Under the pieces are notes generated by a model. It searched no databases. It was not told the DNA's origin and saw only the letters and a program-made list of their open reading frames with translations. The position numbers and the translations under genes are program-made. Shown one piece after another: positions 1 to 8,926 of a stretch of 64,000 nt of DNA. Numbering within the stretch: position 1 is the stretch's first letter; each line of letters starts with the position of its first letter. The DNA comes from Plotosus lineatus (lineage: Eukaryota; Chordata; Actinopteri; Siluriformes; Plotosidae): NCBI GenBank assembly GCA_024760905.1, contig CM045735.1, positions 11,862,249-11,926,248 of the forward strand. The letters are read 5' to 3'.

Positions 1-39
1 CTGTAACAACTCACACTACGGAAGTTACATGAAACCCAC

Positions 40-183
40 CTGGATAGCAATAGGCTTCAGTTCTCCATGTTGATTGTAATGCAGAAGGCACAGAGGTGCA
101 GCCAGGTAGGACTGTCTGCCATTGATAACGTTGGCAGGTAACTGATCAAGAACCTCATAGTCCAGGAGAAACATAGTTCCTTT
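40..183 (-). CDS. Lipoxygenase coding exon 7 (last one inside the window)
   Basis: This exon is 144 bp in phase 0 and encodes residues 275-322 of the lipoxygenase that starts at 10161. The peptide runs KGTMFLLDYEVLDQLPAN through SYLAAPLCLLHYN to ELKPIAIQ, the conserved stretch just before the region that carries the iron-binding histidines. The acceptor is CCCCAG before AAAGG and the donor is CAG then GTGGGT. The remaining exons, with the iron ligands and the C-terminal isoleucine, must lie left of base 1. Confidence 0.9.
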
Positions 184-219
184 CTGGGGCAAATAAGAAC
201 ACATTCATTCAAAGAAATA

Positions 220-923
220 CAGTGGTACGTCGCCTTACAAAATGAATCCGTTTCGAGGGCGAGCTCGTAAGTGGAAACGTTCGTTAGATGAAACAAAATT
301 TTCCATAGGAAACAATAGAAAACCAATGAATTCGTTCCAACCCCCTCCCAAACTCATACAACCTGACACAAACATGTATTTTGATGTAATATATTTAATA
401 TAAACATGTAACAATAAACATTTCACAATAATAACACATGTACGGTGACATTAATAATACTGTAATTAACAATAAATAATAATAAAACAAGAGTAAACAA
501 TCAAAAGTCAATAAATTGGTGGACCAGCTTTATAAGTGTGATTGCGTATCCTTTACACTAGATGGCAGTGGTGCTCTCACTGTGTTTTCTATGGTGTAGG
601 GGAAAAAGCACCGAGCAAACAATATGAAGTGCAGTAAACACTATTTATATTCGCGCATGGGAGGGGGGGGGGTGAAAAATGTTTTTGGTTTCTTCCTATA
701 GGGGGCGTGACAGAAAATAATTGAGAAGCACTGCACAAGATATTCTTGGAGCACGGAGGAATACATGCACAAGAATACAAGGCTAATCAGCCTGAAAAAG
801 CCATTTCCCCAGCAGAGCTTGTAAGTAGAAAATTTGCTTGTTGGTTGGGACAGATTTTTTTGATCGAAGCTCGTATCATGAAAAAATTGTTATTAGGGAA
901 ACTCATTAGTCAAGGTACCACTA
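220..923. mobile_element. Non-autonomous mariner/Tigger-like element (MITE), copy 1
   Basis: The ends are inverted repeats, CAGTGGTACGTCGCCTTAC on the left and a degenerate complement near 905-923, flanked by TA on both sides. No transposase frame is visible. A related copy lies in opposite orientation at about 35430-36276, sharing stretches such as the block around tactgcacttcatat. It sits in the lipoxygenase intron 36 bp upstream (gene sense) of the exon 7 acceptor. Confidence 0.7.
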
Positions 924-1524
924 TATTCGTTTTTCCAGACCCATTTTCTGTATTCATTTTACCAACTCTGGGCAAGGGCAGAGTACACCCTGGACAGCTC
1001 ACTAGGCCATCACAGTCAGACAAATAATATATAAAATAAAAGACAGCAAGTGGTAAAAATAACAACTAATAAGGTGGTATGATCTCTCAGTGTTTTTTTT
1101 TTCAAGAGCAAATTCTGAATTGTTACTTTTTTACTTTATTAAAGGACTGCGTGTCTTTTTTTTATTATTAATTTTAGCTCCTCCTAATGTGGGATGTTAG
1201 TCAAGAAGAGCATTTGAAGAGCACCAAGTCAAGCCAAGTCAAGCCATGCCAAAAAAAAAAAAAAAACAGTTCCTCGCCCAAAACAATTTTTAAAAATAAA
1301 AATAAAAAGTAAACAGCATTCCCTGCTGCTCATGCTATAGTATGACACGTTTTGGAAAATCATCCTGTCTCACAGGGCGAAAGGATCCATAAAAAAAATC
1401 GTGCATCCAGAAATTGATCTCAAGGTAGCACCTGCAGTAGAAATTTTATTTTATTTATTTTTTAAATTCTGTTTCAATTCCACAAGGGAATTGGGGATGT
1501 CTGCATTGATCTCATCCAAAGTGA

Positions 1525-1527
<3 letters not shown>
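924..1527. other. Intronic sequence with a short SINE fragment
   Basis: Bases 963-1020 match the 3' part of the Mermaid-like SINE seen at 47022-47390 (gggcaagggcagagtacacc, then tggacagctcac), in reverse orientation. A poly-A run lies at about 1252-1266. I see no gene here. Confidence 0.5.

Positions 1528-1593
<66 letters not shown>
1528..1593. repeat. (CA)n microsatellite
   Basis: This is an uninterrupted CA dinucleotide array of about 33 units in the lipoxygenase intron, next to the 3' side of a reverse-oriented SINE. Long frames read through it only because the repeat lacks stops. Confidence 0.95.
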
Positions 1594-1596
<3 letters not shown>

Positions 1597-1616
1597 GTAA
1601 ACAATGAGAAAACACA

Positions 1617-1850
1617 ACTGAAGCTGTGGGCTACTGTGCTGTCCTGAGAGCAGGTGGGGGTGAGGTGCCTTGCTCAAGTGCACTTCAATCATAATGAAGA
1701 TAGGGAAGGTACATCTCACCCACTGCCACGCCATGCCACGCCATGCCACGCCAGACATTTTCCCTGTTGGTTTGGGAATCAAATTCAGTCCCAAAACTGC
1801 CTTTCTGACATTTAGACCACAGCCATAGCTGCCCAAATGAAAATCCCTGT
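1617..1850 (-). mobile_element. SINE-like repeat ending in a CA/TG array, copy 1
   Basis: The block shares aggtgccttgctcaag, a cacttc/cactta motif and a final region around ggaatca with 59320-59521. Both copies have a CA array at the same end, so the array probably started as the element's simple-sequence tail. A triplicated 10-bp unit (ccatgccacg) at about 1730-1752 is local. The head looks tRNA-like but is degenerate. Confidence 0.5.
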
Positions 1851-1899
1851 GTGTTTTTAGCCGAATCCTGCGAATAAACACATAAAACCCTCTGACACA

Positions 1900-2195
1900 C
1901 TCATTCGCTGAACCACTTAATCCTACTTAGGGTTGTGGGGAGGCCATTTCACCAAACACTGTGCGAAGTAGATGTACCCCTGAACAGCTCACCAGACCAC
2001 ACTAAGGCCAACCTACACACAGTCATTCACACTCACACCTGAGGGCAATTTGGAACAGCCCATATATCATAATGTGCCTGTCTTTGCCTTGTGGAAGGAA
2101 ATCAGAGTTCCCGGAGTAAACCCATGCGAACTCTGCACAAAAACGCCCAGGCCTGGGACTCAAGCCTCGGACCTCCTTGGTGTACGGCAGACGAA
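1900..2195 (-). mobile_element. Mermaid-like tRNA SINE, full-length but diverged
   Basis: Read on the minus strand, the order is a tRNA-like head (about 2150-2190), a segment resembling gtggagtttgcatgttc-type sequence, and a tail ending near gattaagtggttcagcg. The same order is seen at 47022-47390 and 26762-27100. It lies inside lipoxygenase intron 6. Confidence 0.6.
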
Positions 2196-2601
2196 CTAAT
2201 AAAACAAACAAGCGTATGAAAAAAAAACCTCCCTGTTGGAGGTAACAGATGAATTCCTTATATTAATAAGACAAACATTCACAACTTGTAATTTATAAAT
2301 TATACAAAGTGCAGTCAACAGAGAGCTTCACCATTATCAACGCCTGTGTCCTGCCAGACGCAATACAACGCTCATCCAGTAGGGAGCAGCAGTGTGTCGT
2401 GTGACTTCTCGTGAAAACGAGAACATGGCGACTGAAGAACAATGCATGTGATTATTATTTCTGAATCGTCGCCGGCGAAAAATAAATTAAAAGACAGACG
2501 ATGACGTGCCCGATAATACACGCACGAATAAACTTACATTGGCCGTTCACGTTTCCATAACATTTTCTTTATAGCCAATAATATCTCTCTGCTGGCATCG
2601 C

Positions 2602-2674
2602 GGTTCCATAGTGTAGTGGTTATCACGTCTGCTTTACACGCAGAAGGTCCTGGGTTCGAGCCCCAGTGGAACCA
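2602..2674 (+). tRNA. tRNA-Val, anticodon TAC
   Basis: This 73-bp gene folds as a complete cloverleaf. The acceptor stem GGTTCCA pairs with TGGAACC, followed by discriminator A. The anticodon arm is CTGCT-TTACACG-CAG with anticodon TAC. The A box lies in the D arm (about TAGTGTAGTGGTT) and the B box reads GGGTTCGAGCCCC. A T5 run at about 2682 can terminate Pol III. It is antisense within lipoxygenase intron 6. Confidence 0.95.
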
Positions 2675-2915
2675 GTTGATTTTTATTTGAAGTATTGATC
2701 CACTTTAACAAGTAATTGGTTGTAAACAAGCGTAATAAAAATGTAAATAATATTTATCTGTATTATATTAACTTTTATTAACTTGCTAGACATTCGAATC
2801 CTATTCCAGCCTTGATGACCAGCAGTATACCCCGCACGAGCACCTCCGCTTTCAATAACTTTCAACCACCTTTACAGTTTGCTGTGCCAAAATTTCAAGT
2901 AAGGAGTGACCTCGT

Positions 2916-2946
<31 letters not shown>

Positions 2947-3368
2947 GACCAAGCCCCTCCCTACTTTGCTAGATTAGTGAGAGATCCCCCAGGTATGGAC
3001 TCCAAGCTCTGCTGACTTCATCCTTTTTAACTTTTTTTCAGTGGGGCTATAGCGAAGGCAAGTTGGATGCCACTGAGCCCCATGCATGACCTGTCACAGC
3101 ATAAGGAAAGAATCTGCATAGCCTACAGTGAGGCCATGGAAGTGATAGTGCAAGACGTTGGAGACACCTGTGTATGAACGTTGCTGAAAGTGGCGGCACT
3201 CACGTCGAGGTTTACTTCATAGCGTTGGAACATGATGGCAACGCTAATATGCAAAAGACTCCTTTTTTATATTAAAAATATCTACCCAGGTTCTTGTACA
3301 TTTAAAAATATATACATGTATTAAAGGTAATAGCCACTTTTGGGACAGCCTTTATAATTCTTTCTATT
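2675..3368. other. Intronic spacer with no recognised feature
   Basis: The spacer contains a poly-T tract at about 2919-2940 and otherwise unique-looking AT-rich DNA. No splice-bounded coding exon of the lipoxygenase is missing here, since exons 6 and 7 join directly in phase 0. Confidence 0.6.
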
Positions 3369-3946
3369 CAGGGATCCCTCACGTTCCACGGTTAATTGGG
3401 ACCGAGACCCCCCCCCCACAACCACCAAATTCCGCAACGTAGGATCAACACCCCCCCACCTCCCATCCTCCGGTTGACATATACGTACATGTATCTTCTT
3501 TCTTCTTTTCGTTTTGGCTTTTTCCCTTTTTCAGGGGTCGCCACAGCGAATATACGTACATGTATATGTGTATATAATATCAATAAATACATGTTCAATG
3601 CTATAAATGCTTATAATAACAAATAAACATTAAAAAATAATGCATAAGATGTAAATAAAATATAAATACAAACACATACAGACACGCACGCAGATGCACG
3701 TGCACGCACTCAGATGTGCACCTTACAAAAATGTAAGTCGTTTTGATGGGAGGTTATGGGTTGTTTTTTGTTTTGTGTTTGTTTAGGGTTTTTTTCTATA
3801 ATTGGCCTTGTTTTTGTGGCATTTTCCTTCACTTTTTCACCTATACTTCCTTAATTTCCTTATTTTTTAATTCAATGAATTTTTTTTAAAAATCGCGATG
3901 CACTGAAGCAGCATGAATTGAAGCGCGAAGTAGCGGGAGATCGCTG
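3369..3946. mobile_element. CAGGGATCCCTC-family MITE, copy 1
   Basis: The left end begins CAGGGATCCCTCACGTTCC and the right end is the complement of a CAG(C/G)GATC-type end near 3930-3946, followed by TA. The interior matches the copies at 6688, 8927, 27183 and 55599 (ataatgcataagatgtaaat, tgaattgaagcgcgaagtag). It is interrupted by a 55-bp insertion at 3495-3549. Confidence 0.75.
3495..3549 (-). mobile_element. Minimal RTE LINE/SINE 3' tail insertion
   Basis: These 55 bp match, on the minus strand, only the extreme 3' tail of the LINE/SINE pair: gctgtggcgacccctg, then aagggaaaaagcc and an aagaa-rich end. They are bounded by a perfect 16-bp duplication, atatacgtacatgtat, at 3479-3494 and 3550-3565. 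The duplicated sequence occurs once at this position in sister MITE copies, so the insertion is clean. Confidence 0.8.
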
Positions 3947-4107
3947 TATTTATATATACTGTATATTATAAATAAATGATTATAAATTGATCTATTTTTA
4001 AGAAAACACATTCTTTTTATGGTAACGTCTAAAGTAATTGAGCTTTTTTTTGTTACACAAGCATTCTCCAGTTTAAAAATAATATTTTGAACACATGCTT
4101 GCTAATT

Positions 4108-4361
4108 GTCTGTCTTCCTTTCAGCTTTTTCCGTTTTACTCGGGAGTCGCCACAGCGAATCAGCTGATTCGCACGTTTGATTTGGCAGAGGTTTTTTTAC
4201 GTCAGATGCCCTTCCTGTCACAACCCTTTTTAGCAAGGGACAGAAACACACTGACAGCTTTGCAGCCTACTCTTGTCGAATGTCAGCAATGGTTCTTTTA
4301 CATGCCTCTCACCATAGACAGTGAGAGAAATGGCCCACCTTTGATAACCCAGTTAGCCGCA

Positions 4362-4395
<34 letters not shown>

Positions 4396-4484
4396 AGGGT
4401 CAACCTTGTGGAAAGTGGGACTCAAACCCCCAACCTTTGGATCAGCAAGCCAGCACCCTATACCACTAGACCACCACTGCCCCT
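4108..4484 (-). mobile_element. tRNA-Glu-headed SINE with RTE tail, full-length with 17-bp TSD
   Basis: On the minus strand the element starts at 4484 with a tRNA-like head (ggtggtctagtggtatagg, B box gggtttgagtccc). It continues through the SINE middle, then a block matching the LINE 5' region (gggttgtgacaggaagggc), and ends with the LINE 3' tail (cgctgtggcgactcccg). A perfect 17-bp duplication, acacatgcttgctaatt, flanks it at 4091-4107 and 4485-4501. A run of 31 G (4363-4393) interrupts the head/middle junction. Confidence 0.85.
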
Positions 4485-4524
4485 ACACATGCTTGCTAAT
4501 TAATATCCCTTATACACATCACAC

Positions 4525-4735
4525 CATGCTAAGACCCCTGGGCAAGGTCTTAACCACAAGGGTGTCTCTGTCCACCCGGCAGAATAAATAGCCACTAGTA
4601 AATATAAAAGGAAAGTGCCCTGTGATGGACTATAGGGTCCCATCCAGGAGGACTTGAACATTTAGTCACTTTGTGCTAAAGAAAATGGGATACACTCAAA
4701 AATCTGGTGAGCCAATAGGCTCGGCTGTAAAGACC
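4525..4735 (+). mobile_element. tRNA-Met-like SINE, 3' part
   Basis: The block shares gctaagacccctgggcaagg, the phrase cccatccaggaggac and the end gagccaataggctcgg with the fuller copies at 12738, 62850 and 63448. The tRNA head is missing. It ends about 25 bp from lipoxygenase exon 6. Confidence 0.65.
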
Positions 4736-4759
4736 CGACAAACACAACCTTATACACAC

Positions 4760-4932
4760 CTTTAATTCTTGCTCCAGAGATGAATCCTCCGGCAAGAAAT
4801 CCTTGAGCATTTCAGATGTGACAGCCAAATTAGATGGGAGGCTGCGGACCTGTCTGATGATTAGAGGATTAGTTCCATTCAGACATTGATAACCAAAAAA
4901 TGCATCTTCTTTCCAGTGTTCCTGAACATACT
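4760..4932 (-). CDS. Lipoxygenase coding exon 6
   Basis: This 173-bp exon supplies two bases of a split Lys codon plus 57 codons (residues 218-274). The peptide begins YVQEHWKEDAFFGYQCLNGT and continues NPLIIRQVRSLPSNLAVT, the hallmark H-W-x-E-D-x-x-F-G-Y-Q-x-L-N-G segment of animal lipoxygenases. The acceptor is TTTAG before AGTATG and the donor is AAG then GTGTGT. To my recollection 173 bp is also the length of the matching exon of human ALOX5. Confidence 0.93.
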
Positions 4933-5060
4933 CTAAAAAAAAAAAAAAAAAAAAATGAAAGGTGAATAAATACACCAATGTAGTAAATTCTCTGAGAGGT
5001 GTTATTGAATGTCAGGTGGTGTGATAAGATTTGCTTTTTTTTTCTAATGCTAACAAAATA

Positions 5061-5927
5061 CAGTGGTACCTCACTTTACGAAAGTCTCACCAAACGAAAA
5101 ATGCTGGTTACGAAACACATTTTCCTAAAATTTTTGTCTCTGGATAAGAAACAAATACACGCTACGAAAGCGCAATCTTAAAAATTCAAACGCGCCATTC
5201 AAACATTCAAACGCGATATTCAAACATTAAAACAATGCACGAGCTGATCTCCCATCAATGACGTTCAAACATCCCACCCTGCTGGCCTCCCATTGGCTAG
5301 GAGGGATGATGCACTGCCTCCCATTGGCTATCTCCCAACATCCCACCTCACTGGCCTCCCATTGGCTAGGAGGGATGATGCACTCCCTCCCATTGGCTAT
5401 CTCCCAACATCTCACCTCGCTGGCCTCCCATTGACTAAGAGGGATGACGCAGCTACCTCCCATTGGCTATTATGGAGCTGAACCTACTATGATGCTTTTC
5501 GTGTAAAGGACAGAGTTACTGTTGTTTCATGCTTTATTTCTTGACTCAGGCTTTTAACCTTCCATAAACATTTGTAAGATTATAACTCTGCTAAGAAGAC
5601 ATGGTCAACACACGCGGGCACACACACACACACACACACACACACATGCGCGCGTGTGTGATTTCCAGTGCGAGTGAGAAGAAGAAACGGGCTCGAGTGA
5701 TATCACCAAGGAATATGGCCAAACCCATCTACCATCGGTACGATATTGAAGCAGAAGGAGGTCTTAAAAGATATGCTTTTATAATTTTTAAAGGGTTTAG
5801 GGGGTAGTATTCGGAGCCTTGGAACGAATCACGCGTTTTACATGTAAAATGCGGTTCAATTTACGAAAAATGCAGGCTACGAAAAAGGCTCTGGAACGGA
5901 TTAATTTCGTAAAGTGAGGTATCCCTG
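5061..5927. mobile_element. Tigger/mariner-like MITE filling lipoxygenase intron 5
   Basis: The terminal repeats are CAGTGGTACCTCACTTTACG on the left and the complement of CAGGGATACCTCACTTTACG on the right, with TA on both flanks. There is no transposase. At 867 bp it makes up most of the 1,021-bp intron and ends 26 bp from the exon 5 donor. A diverged relative lies at 10297-11503. Confidence 0.75.
5277..5473. repeat. Tandem CCAAT-box minisatellite inside the MITE
   Basis: About three units of roughly 67 bp repeat the phrases cctcccattggctaggaggg and gcctcccattggctatctcc. The inverted CCAAT decamer CCCATTGGCT occurs five times and once as CCCATTGACT. The related MITE at 10297 has fewer copies (near 10460-10510). 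Confidence 0.85.
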
Positions 5928-5953
5928 TATAGTGCTATCATTCACATACGTAC

Positions 5954-6069
5954 TGGCAACTTTATTATCCATTCCATTGTGGAAGAATAACATCTCCAGT
6001 TCCTCTATACTGCTCCATGGTTCAGCTCGATCAGAGAAACCCCTCAGGTAGTGCACATTAGCACCTGGG
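5954..6069 (-). CDS. Lipoxygenase coding exon 5
   Basis: This 116-bp exon takes one base to finish a split Ser codon, then 38 codons (residues 179-216, PGANVHYLRGFSDRAEPWSS through LFFHNGMDNKVA), then one base of the next Lys codon. The acceptor is TCTCAG before CCCAGG. The nearer CCCAG alternative would create a stop, so it was rejected. The donor is GTACGT. Confidence 0.88.
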
Positions 6070-6346
6070 CTGAGAGACAAAGATATGAAGAAAATGGTTT
6101 ATTGAGTTCCACAAATGGAAAAATAAAACACAGCTCTTTCTGGAAGATTTATAGACATGTGATTGTAAGTGCACACTGTACCCCCAGGCAATTCATGTCT
6201 ATCTAACATGATCTCTGTGAAATGATCCTGACCAGGTTACCATTAATGAATTCCTATAACATATTACATAAAGAAATCTCCTGTCACTATCTGCAAAGCT
6301 TATAGCTAAACCGCCTGATAAATAATCTGCTCAAATAAGATTATAC

Positions 6347-6436
6347 CTTTCCCGAGTGTGACTCAAGTTGGGACTCAGGGCTTGCACACTGGGCGTGTCA
6401 ATGCAACGGAGGCCACCTGCAACAAAGGTCATCCAT
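6347..6436 (-). CDS. Lipoxygenase coding exon 4
   Basis: This 90-bp exon carries one base, 29 codons (residues 149-177, WMTFVAGGLRCIDTPSVQAL then SPNLSHTRE) and two bases. It completes the R-W motif typical of this position. The acceptor is TTGTAG before ATGG and the donor is GTATAA. It is shorter than the 123 bp I recall for the ALOX5 counterpart, so this paralogue has lost residues after the P-S-V-x-A-L motif. Confidence 0.87.
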
Positions 6437-6569
6437 CTACAAGGAAAAATAACTTTGCTGTCTTGTATTATAGTGACAAAGAGGATGCAACTGATGTAAT
6501 ATGAGGACTTTGATGGACTGAACATCTACATTTGCATTTGAGACATGATTTTCCGGACTGATATAATAC

Positions 6570-6651
6570 CTGATAAGTTTTTGTTTATTCTGGAGCTCCC
6601 TGGCCCTGTGATGTTGAAGTATCTGCAGTGACTCATCATTCAGCAGGCACA
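6570..6651 (-). CDS. Lipoxygenase coding exon 3
   Basis: This exon is exactly 82 bp: two bases, 26 codons (residues 122-147, CLLNDESLQILQHHRARELQ then NKQKLI) and two bases. It forms the start of the catalytic domain (x-H-R-x-x-E-L-x-x-(K/R)-Q). The acceptor is TTGTTAG before TGTGCC and the donor is GTATTA. A MITE ends only 36 bp upstream of the acceptor, at 6688. Confidence 0.9.
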
Positions 6652-6687
6652 CTAACAACAACAATAATAATAATATTAATAATAATA

Positions 6688-7121
6688 CAGGGATCCCTCA
6701 GTTAATTGCGACCGAGATCCTCCCGCGACTGTCGAATTCCGCGAAGTAGGATCGATACCCCCCCCCCCCCCCCGCCCCCCGCCCCATCCCCGGCTGACGT
6801 ATACGTACATGTATATGTGTAAATAATATCAATTAAATACATACTAGTATTAAATGCTATCGATGCTTATAATGACAATTAAACATTCAAAAATAATGCA
6901 TAAGATGTAAATAAAATATAAATTCACACACATACAGACACACGCGTGATCGCACACAGATGCGCACCTCACAAAAATGGAAGTAGTTTGGGGGGGTTTG
7001 GGATGTTTTTTGTTTTGTGTTGGTTTAGGGTTTTTTGTTTTTTGTTTTTTTTTTACATTTTTTTTTACCGCGATGCACTGAAGCTGCACGAATTGAAGCG
7101 CGAAGTAGCGAGGGATCCCTG
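6688..7121. mobile_element. CAGGGATCCCTC-family MITE, copy 2
   Basis: The element starts CAGGGATCCCTCAGTTAATT and ends gcgagggatccctg, with TA target dinucleotides at both edges. A C-rich run lies at about 6759-6784. It sits in lipoxygenase intron 2 directly beside the exon 3 acceptor. Confidence 0.85.
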
Positions 7122-8037
7122 TAACCACCATTGTCATCATATATTATGACCTTATAAATATTTGTATAAATGTAAATACAGTATAAAAATAATGGATGAG
7201 TGTGCTGTAAAGAGAGTGTGTTGTTTTTTTTTGCCTGCATGGTCTAATTGGATCTGGAACTTTCCATTAGGGAAACTTCCAGCAAAGACCTAGTTGCACA
7301 GGTGGTGGGTCAAGTGATGTGGAATTTTCCAGAATGGAACTTTCTGGAAGTTTACGGAATCGATATTAAGGATCTGTTCTCTTTGGGTCTCTTCTGACAG
7401 ATCACCTAAGGAGTCTCTCCGAGTCTCTTCGGGTCCCTTCGGCGCACGGATGATCTAAGGAAACTCATCGCAGCGGATCATCTCATCCGAGGCGGATCAT
7501 GGAACGTGCGTCACCCAAAGTTTCGTCATTCGGGACTCCATCAAAGTCCATCATCCCCATTCACCCACAGCCCACGGAAGGATCTTAATCATTTGTTTCT
7601 TTCGACACGCGGGATTTCAAGCCTTTCCCTACCAGCACGCGCACCATCTCTAAATTTACCCTGCTGCAGGTGCTTGATGACTATGGGACCCTTTATTTAA
7701 TTTATATTTTGTTTAGCGCTAAGATGTAAGTTATTATTTTGTCTTATTTTGTTCATATTATTAACTTATATATAGTTTATGTCATGGTCTGATGTGCTTT
7801 GCTGGTTTCACGGGGCAATTTCCATATTCTAAATTCCATACGTAACAAAATTGGGGGCTCGTTCGAGATCGAATCCTTTTGGCATAACACATAAAAGAAG
7901 CAAAAACAAAAATCTTATTATTGCGTTCACATCCAACTTCTCGCTTTTATACCGCGCCTAAGGTTTGCACGGCGGATTCACATTAACTTTTGAACTACAC
8001 TTCTCTCATTGATACTTTTCATTCTTGAGATCTATCT
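7122..8037. other. Lipoxygenase intron 2 sequence, nothing recognised
   Basis: This is unique-looking DNA with several short tandem phrases of ggatcat/cggatcatct at about 7450-7500. No exon is needed here by phase. I see no RNA gene. Confidence 0.5.
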
Positions 8038-8372
8038 AGGGCGGTGGAGGCCTGGTGACAGATCACTAATCCTAAGGTTTGGGGTTCAAGCCCCACTGCC
8101 AATGGATGTCATTGTCCTCCCAGTGCAGCTAACTGGGTTATCAAAGACCGGCCATGTCTGTCACTGTCTATGGTGTGAGGTTCATGTAAAAGAACCGTTG
8201 ATGACTTTCAACAAGAGGAGCTACATAGCCGTCAGTGTGTTTCTTCACTGTGATGGCCAGGTGAGCTGTCCAGGGTGGACTCTGCCCTCACCCAGTGTCG
8301 GCTGGGATGGGCGCCAGCCTCCCTGCGGTCCTAATTCGGATTAAGTGGTTTCAGAAAATGAATGAATATTCT
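8038..8372 (+). mobile_element. Chimeric SINE: Glu-type head with Mermaid-like tail, copy 1
   Basis: The first part matches the tRNA-Glu-headed SINE (cctaaggtttggggttcaag, cagctaactgggttatcaaa) up to gtcagtgtgtttct. It then switches to tgatggccaggtgagctgtc and the Mermaid-like tail, ending in gattaagtgg and gaatgaat. The same switch point recurs at 45480 and 51480. Confidence 0.75.
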
Positions 8373-8926
8373 ATCTACCCTTTTGTCAGAAATTCTTCAC
8401 TTATTCACTACTCATTAGTCACCATAGAGGGAATTAAATATAGCGGGCTATACTGTATATTGAGCACAATTGTGGTAAAATGTTTATGGATGTTCCTTAG
8501 CACTGTTGAAAGCTGATTTGCTTACGCCTATTAGAGTCACGAGGAGGCTAGAGCCTTTCTCAGCCGATACTAGAAGAAGACAAGGTACAGACAGAACTGT
8601 ACCCTGAACAGTTCGTCAGACGATAGCAAGTCCTGGTCTCCTGATGCTTTTTATTAAATTAAATGTTCAGGCTTTGGAGCAATTTCTTTAACTTTACTTT
8701 CATTTTAATATTTTTAAGAGATTTTTCAGAGATTTATTGAGGCATATTTTAGGAAATGTCTCCTTAATATCTATTTTTAATTGTACTTAACTGTCCATTT
8801 ATAATGTATTATACACTTTCATTTAATGCTTTTTAGGTTTTTAGGATAAAAGCAAAAACATTTTCCCACTGCTTTCTGTCCACTTGCCAGTCAGGCATTT
8901 TTTTCTGTCTGCTCAAATGCAATATA

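Noticed and set aside
5227..5463. Repeated peptide (P-S-Q-W-E-A-S-E-V) suggesting a repeat protein
   Set aside because: It is the translation of the tandem CCAAT minisatellite within a MITE.
5277..5473. Regular repeats with spacers, considered as a CRISPR-like array
   Set aside because: Units are contiguous tandem copies without unique spacers, in a vertebrate genome.
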